This document shows, piece by piece, positions 59,116 to 64,000 of a stretch of 64,000 bases of DNA (its first letter is position 1; the number at the start of each line of letters is the position of its first letter). This stretch comes from Trichobilharzia szidati (Eukaryota; Platyhelminthes; Trematoda; Strigeidida; Schistosomatidae): assembly GCA_944472155.2 (NCBI GenBank), contig OX235277.1:27414804-27478803 (forward strand), given 5' to 3'. A program made the position numbers and the translations under genes. The notes under the pieces were generated by a model. That model did not search any database. It worked only from the letters and a program-made list of their open reading frames with translations, and was not told the origin of the DNA.

Positions 59116-59504
59116 GTAAGCATTTTTTCTTCAACAAAAACTTCTATTGCTTTTGCTTTGTTTTAATACGTATGCGCTATCAATTACAGCCTAAATCGGG
59201 GTTATTAATGAAACCCAAGGCAAAAGGATACAATCGTCATTGTAATGACTTATTATTATAGCATAACAGAAACAATTTTACGTACTACCTAAAAAGGAAT
59301 AAGCAGAAATACCTGTCTGCCATTCCAACAAATATCAGAACTGCTCAGCCTCACTGAACAAATGGCACCTCTTATCTAGTGAAAATCTCGAGACCTTCTA
59401 AAAGAACTCTCTCTCTCAAGAGAAATCCATTGTAGCTTAGAAGTTGAAAAAAGGATATTCTGTAGTGTAAAAGATGATAATGCTTTTTTGCTGCGTCATT
59501 TGCT

Positions 59505-59720
59505 CAATCGTAGAATGCTCAATAATCATGTGTAGGTCTGGATTCGGTTCCTGCTCAGCTCACTCCTAAATCTTGTCCATAAGGCAAACAGACCAGAACA
59601 ATAGGGATGGTTGGATGTGAGGCTAGTAACTTTATTCTCCACAAACACATCTCCACCGTTTCCTACTTCAAAAACTTGAAGTTCTATCTTCCAGTCCGAA
59701 AGTAAAGAATGAAAAACTAA
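59505..59720 (+). mobile_element. SINE-C
   Basis: GGATTCGGTTCCTGCTCAGC (B-box region), GGATGGTTGGATGTGAGGCT, CTCCACAAACACATCTCCAC and the 3' part to CCGAAAGTAAAGAATG. Confidence 0.65.
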
Positions 59721-59892
59721 CAGTGAGATTGAAGTTAAACAAGCTTTTCGTATTACGTGTAATTTAGGTGAATAAGAGCAAACTTAGAATCATGACGTAG
59801 TAGCAACAGCTGTGCTAAGGAGAGTAAGATGGTGGACGGAAAGCTTTTCATTATATGCATGAAAAAAGCGCATTTATTTACTAAGTTCACTT

Positions 59893-60215
59893 TGAGGATT
59901 TCATCATGAGCTGACGTCGGTTAGAGAACCTATGGGAAACCATAAAGGAGTACTGGACAGCTGCGCCGTCAGCTTAGTTTAGGACTACTCATCAGTGCGT
60001 ACCCACCCCATTGCAAGGGTTCACAACCAGGACCTTCCGGTTACAAGTTGAGAGAGCTCGTATACCATTAAAACACTGGAAGTCGACCCAAAGGCCAGCT
60101 CATGGATTTCAGCTTCTGCCAATTTAAGATATGGAGCGACTGGCACTAGCCAATGTCATCGGTGGCGAGTTTTTGTCCTCACACCCGACTTGCTCTACCC
60201 CCCAGTTAGGTAGTT
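59893..60215 (-). mobile_element. SINE-A, left partner of a full inverted pair
   Basis: GATTTCATCATGAGCTGACG, GTCAGCTTAGTTTAGGACTA, AGGGTTCACAACCAGGACC (B box altered), AACACTGGAAGTCGACCC and the 5' module to CTTGCTCTACCCCC. Confidence 0.82.
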
Positions 60216-60565
60216 ACCTAGGTTCTAGTGGGAATTCCTGACCAGTGGGGTACATCAGGTCGGGTGTGAGGATAAATATTCGCCGCAGGTGACATTAGCT
60301 ATTGTTAGTAGTGCCATATCATGAACTGGAAGGAGTTGGAATTGATGGACTGGCATTGGATCAACTCCCGGTGGTTTAATGATCTATGAGTTCTCTCACA
60401 TTGTAACCGGAAGGTGCTGGTTGTGAACCATGCCAGTGGGTTGGGTACGTACTGATGAGGAGTCCTAAACTAGTCTGACGGCACAGTTATCAAGTACTCC
60501 CTGCTGGTTTTCGAGGACTTCTGTAACCGATGTCAGTTCACGATAAGATCCTGTAACCAATCAAA
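60216..60565 (+). mobile_element. SINE-A, right partner of a full inverted pair
   Basis: Starts AGGTAGTTACCTAGGTTCTA, then GACCAGTGGGGTACATCAGG, GTGTGAGGATAAATATTCGC, A box GGTGGTTTAATGATCTATGAG, GGTTGTGAACCATGCC, GTACTGATGAGGAGTCCTAA, ACTAGTCTGACGGCACAG and GATGTCAGTTCACGATAAGA. The two 5' ends meet at about 60215. Confidence 0.82.
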
Positions 60566-60959
60566 TCCACCTAAACCAATTTATAAAATTTGAGTCCACT
60601 TGGTTTTCAGGACCAATCAAACACTCTTAAGTGGTACTCTTGGGATAAAGGTTTCTAGAATAAAGTCGGTATACTCATTTACATATCAAAACGAGTTAAC
60701 TCCAAGGTGGGCATATCATACTCTTTACTGAGAGATGATGTTGTTTATACGATGAATAACAGAGAAACACAGTACAAACATAACTGAACCAAAAGTTGTG
60801 TGAACAAAGTGTATCAGTGTTTAGTTGAGTAAACAGTTTTGCTTACTTAATAAGCTAATTGTTTCTATCAATTGGTTTCACGTGAATTTTAGAACTAGGA
60901 AGATTACCTTCTTCGTGATAGACACTGTTTATGATTTAGCGGGTCTAAGATGCTCGAAA
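60566..60959. other. Unassigned intronic stretch
   Basis: Nothing recognised. Confidence 0.35.
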
Positions 60960-61064
60960 CTGTGTCAGTGGCACAGCGGTAGAGTGTTCGCCGACCACGC
61001 AGGTGGTCCGGGGTTCTATCCCCGGCCGACACACTCCTTTACCTCGCTAAGTCATTAGTAATAT

Positions 61065-61405
61065 TGTGGTGAGAGCGGTCTACTAGCCAAGTGGTGGACA
61101 GTAATTGAGGTCAATGTTTATGTATCAAATATTAGTCATGTTGTGGTGAGAGGTGGTTGCTGGCCAAATTGGTTGACAGTAATTGAGGTCAAAGGTCAAG
61201 GTGGATAGGCGGTTACAGTTAACATATAGATGAACTGACACAGCCACAAGAGATGCAAGGTCAACTTGGTGTGAGAAACAACCAATCAACAGACTGTATT
61301 TTCTACTAACATTCACCTACAATAATGTACATAAAAATCTATAAATACGTGTTGATTTTTCGTAATAAAGGATCTGTTGCCTGGCCCTTGTCTTCTGTTG
61401 TTACA
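61065..61405 (+). repeat. LTR copy 1
   Basis: TG...CA ends; TCTATAAATACG (TATA-type, about 61340) and AATAAAGG (about 61363) mark the promoter and poly(A) signal close together. The first 74 bases recur as a diverged internal duplicate starting near 61139 (TGTGGTGAGAGGTGG). Confidence 0.85.
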
Positions 61406-61827
61406 TTTGGTGTCGCTGCCTACCGACATATGGAAAGCCTATGCCCTGCAGTTTATGATGGAGACATATGGATCTTCGGGCAGGACTTTGAGGCTTCTTC
61501 GCAGTTGAGTGGCGTTCAAGATCTGTCAGCGATGAGGCTGCTACTTGGGACGCTGCTGGGAGGTCGGGAGAAAGCAGCATATGGAAGTGTGAGGCGAAAT
61601 ACCTACGAATGTGCGACAGGGTCAGGCAAACAGTTTCCAAAGCGGGAAGGACCATATATGGTCACGTTGAGATGGGGTTACGCAGACACAATCGCAATGT
61701 TAAACACCGTTAAACAAGTGGACATCCGCAAGCGCCGAGATTCCAGACAGCAAGACAACAGAGCAAAGCCCCAAGAACCGAGAAGACCGAGCCGACTTCA
61801 GTCCAGACTATTTGACGGGGGGACGAG
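61406..61827 (+). other. Internal region of the miniature LTR element (first copy)
   Basis: 422 bases, open on the plus strand across its length in one frame (MESLCPAVYDGDIWIFGQDF, SAMRLLLGTLLGG ... EGPYMVTLRWGYADT, KQVDIRKRRDS, RRPSRLQSRLFDGG). The first part could be the start of a gag-like ORF and the last part an integrase-tail-like end, joined by deletion. I cannot confirm either. An identical copy is at 62169-62590. Confidence 0.55.
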
Positions 61828-62168
61828 TGTGGTGAGAGCGGTCTACTAGCCAAGTGGTGGACAGTAATTGAGGTCAATGTTTATGTATCAAATATTAGTC
61901 ATGTTGTGGTGAGAGGTGGTTGCTGGCCAAATTGGTTGACAGTAATTGAGGTCAAAGGTCAAGGTGGATAGGCGGTTACAGTTAACATATAGATGAACTG
62001 ACACAGCCACAAGAGATGCAAGGTCAACTTGGTGTGAGAAACAACCAATCAACAGACTGTATTTTCTACTAACATTCACCTACAATAATGTACATAAAAA
62101 TCTATAAATACGTGTTGATTTTTCGTAATAAAGGATCTGTTGCCTGGCCCTTGTCTTCTGTTGTTACA
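61828..62168 (+). repeat. LTR copy 2 (middle)
   Basis: Same sequence as copies 1 and 3 as far as I can see. It serves as the 3' LTR of the left unit and the 5' LTR of the right unit. Confidence 0.85.
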
Positions 62169-62590
62169 TTTGGTGTCGCTGCCTACCGACATATGGAAAG
62201 CCTATGCCCTGCAGTTTATGATGGAGACATATGGATCTTCGGGCAGGACTTTGAGGCTTCTTCGCAGTTGAGTGGCGTTCAAGATCTGTCAGCGATGAGG
62301 CTGCTACTTGGGACGCTGCTGGGAGGTCGGGAGAAAGCAGCATATGGAAGTGTGAGGCGAAATACCTACGAATGTGCGACAGGGTCAGGCAAACAGTTTC
62401 CAAAGCGGGAAGGACCATATATGGTCACGTTGAGATGGGGTTACGCAGACACAATCGCAATGTTAAACACCGTTAAACAAGTGGACATCCGCAAGCGCCG
62501 AGATTCCAGACAGCAAGACAACAGAGCAAAGCCCCAAGAACCGAGAAGACCGAGCCGACTTCAGTCCAGACTATTTGACGGGGGGACGAG

Positions 62591-62931
62591 TGTGGTGAGA
62601 GCGGTCTACTAGCCAAGTGGTGGACAGTAATTGAGGTCAATGTTTATGTATCAAATATTAGTCATGTTGTGGTGAGAGGTGGTTGCTGGCCAAATTGGTT
62701 GACAGTAATTGAGGTCAAAGGTCAAGGTGGATAGGCGGTTACAGTTAACATATAGATGAACTGACACAGCCACAAGAGATGCAAGGTCAACTTGGTGTGA
62801 GAAACAACCAATCAACAGACTGTATTTTCTACTAACATTCACCTACAATAATGTACATAAAAATCTATAAATACGTGTTGATTTTTCGTAATAAAGGATC
62901 TGTTGCCTGGCCCTTGTCTTCTGTTGTTACA
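62591..62931 (+). repeat. LTR copy 3
   Basis: Ends TTGTTACA followed by the target duplicate ATAT and the rest of the host SINE. Confidence 0.85.
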
Positions 62932-63065
62932 ATATAACTGGTAAAGAGGGAAGGCTGGGCATGGGGCTAGTAACCCTATCCTGTAAAAACAATCACCACC
63001 GCTACAGAAACTTCAAGCCTGTAGCTTGGAGCCCTATGTTCCACTGGGTAACGTAAAGGAATGAA

Positions 63066-64000
63066 AAAGAAGATGCCCGAAACACTTTTTTAGTGAAATT
63101 CTTCATTCACAGTAATAACAGGACTGCTAGAACTACAGATTCGATGAAACACTGAGTGAATTACAATCAGTTTTCTGTTGACAGAATTTGTTAGTAAGCT
63201 GTCCATTCTACATAGTCCTTATAACTCTTCCCATCCTTATTATCATTTGATGTTCACACACCTCAAAGTATTTTATATATCCGCTATCAGTAGCATTACA
63301 CTTTCACAAAGGACTATTTTTTCCGCCTCAAACTGTGTAGTTCTTACAAAATGATGAATTTCATTCCATGTATTAGCCGCTAGCCCAACTAACTGATTCA
63401 CACCTCTTAACTGAGTCGAACTCATCGCCAAATTGGAAAAGTGGTCATTCAGTGTTCAAATCACTTTGGTCTGGCTAAAGAACAATAGCATAGTTAAAGA
63501 ATGCTAATCCAGGAGGAACGAAGATATCAATAACTGAGTAACGAATGGTTACTGTAGGAAGCAAATTCGGGCGGCTAACTCAGATCTAATCCTAGTCTGG
63601 CCCTAGCAAACCCTAATAAATCCCTAACCAGGTTATAACCTGACCCTTTCATGTCTCTAGGCTAACCATAGGCTTTCCCTAACCCAAACTAAAACTAAAT
63701 AACCTGTTTAGTATCCCTACACAGCATCCAAGTCCTATTTTCATGAATATAGTGTTATTTGGTTCGATTAAGTCACTCTGCAGTTATGTTTCAAGGTCAC
63801 TGGTGCGTTGGATCCCTTGGATTGCTGCTTATTATTATAACTGCAAGCACAACGTGCTTGGTTTTCAGCCATTAGTATATAGCGTTAGTCTATTTTTCTT
63901 AAATGTTCTCAATTCTTCCAATTTAATAGCCTTGTGTTGACAGGTTTCAATCGACAAATACATTCAGATAACTACTGTAGATGTTCTGATGAACTGCAGA
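63066..64000. other. Unassigned intron end with CCCTAA-like patch
   Basis: Nothing coding recognised. 63590-63690 has spaced CCCTAA-type units. A TTGACAG acceptor-like site at 63943 is followed by a stop in the phase needed for unc-13, so it was not called as an exon. Confidence 0.4.
63590..63690 (-). repeat. Degenerate telomere-like CCCTAA patch
   Basis: CAAACCCTAATAAATCCCTA, ACCAGG and TTTCCCTAACCC within about 100 bases. Imperfect. Confidence 0.45.

Larger units (their letters stand above)
61065..62931 (+). mobile_element. Miniature non-autonomous LTR retrotransposon, LTR-int-LTR-int-LTR
   Basis: Three LTRs (61065-61405, 61828-62168, 62591-62931; 341 bp) alternate with two internal segments of 422 bp, giving a 763-bp period. 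Each LTR starts TGTGGTGAGAG and ends TGTTGTTACA. ATAT flanks both outer ends (4-bp target duplication). TTTGGTGTCGCTGCC directly follows the LTR, as a tRNA primer site would, and a purine run GACGGGGGGACGAG precedes the next LTR, as a polypurine tract would. There is no protease, RT or integrase, so it is TRIM-like. All copies look identical by eye, so the array is young. Confidence 0.88.
60960..63065 (+). mobile_element. SINE-C split by the triple-LTR element
   Basis: 60960-61064 holds the tRNA-like head (GTGTCAGTGGCACAGCGG ... CCGGGGTTCTATCCCCGG CCGACAC) and CCTTTACCTCGCTAAGTCAT. 62932-63065 resumes with AACTGGTAAAGAGGGAAGGC, TGGGCATGGGGCTAGTAACC and ends GAGCCCTATGTTCCACTGGG. ATAT at 61061-61064 is repeated at 62932-62935. 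Confidence 0.82.

Noticed and set aside
59893..60565. Direct claim that SINE-A copies here are active hammerhead ribozymes
   Set aside because: The CUGAUGA or GAAA strand is altered in most copies (for example CTGACGGCACAG here and CTGAAGAG at 42455). The family is ribozyme-bearing, but individual copies look decayed.
61325..61849. 174-codon open frame, present twice in identical form, as a duplicated host gene
   Set aside because: It begins inside the LTR, crosses the primer-site and purine-tract positions and ends in the next LTR. The duplication is that of the retroelement.
63944..64000. Possible next unc-13 exon after TTGACAG
   Set aside because: In the required phase it reads Q-F-Q-S-T-N-T-F-R and then a stop, and lacks the expected conserved continuation.

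Overview
This window is animal nuclear DNA, AT-rich and full of transposable elements. It is almost certainly from a blood fluke (Schistosoma or a close relative). The evidence is a set of Sm-alpha-like tRNA-derived SINEs with a hammerhead-ribozyme-like core, many degraded Penelope-like elements (PLEs) with a GIY-YIG domain, RTE-like and CR1-like LINE pieces, and one conserved host gene broken up by multi-kilobase introns. The species cannot be decided from the sequence alone.

The host gene is on the + strand. Ten exons between 3242 and 59115 have correct AG/GT borders and compatible phases. They join into 367 codons of an UNC-13/Munc13 homologue, the presynaptic vesicle-priming factor. The exons cover the second half of the central C2 (C2B) domain and the N-terminal part of the MUN domain. 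The gene starts upstream of the window and continues past its end. No other host gene, rRNA or CRISPR array was found.

About 98% of the window is intron, and most recognisable intron sequence is mobile-element debris. (1) PLE relics lie at about 1-590, 835-1750, 3509-5480, 5490-6075, 6314-10598, 13195-14005, 15660-16755, 29402-30850, 31190-32410, 34870-35690, 43600-44330, 45276-46990, 48366-49020 and 55540-57540. Several share one architecture: an inverted copy of the element's own 3' tail sits in front of a short GIY-YIG-coding remnant. (2) A CR1-like LINE at 7162-10514 has a long open endonuclease/reverse-transcriptase frame but a changed catalytic motif (YAND). It interrupts a PLE foldback. 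(3) There are RTE-like LINE 3' fragments at 12076, 30031, 37594, 41455, 47285, 49490 and 51403, some with target-site duplications or a 5' inversion. (4) Four tRNA-derived SINE types, here named A to D, occur many times, often as head-to-head inverted pairs. (5) Near the right end, 61065-62931 is a miniature LTR retrotransposon in the form LTR-internal-LTR-internal-LTR. Its copies appear identical, it has a 4-bp target duplication, and it is inserted inside a SINE. Older solo LTRs of the same family lie at 11528 and 44367.

The most notable signals are the triple-LTR miniature element, the repeated inverted-tail structure of the PLE relics, a second SINE family with its own hammerhead-like fold, and a SINE whose 3' end matches the 3' end of the resident RTE LINE.
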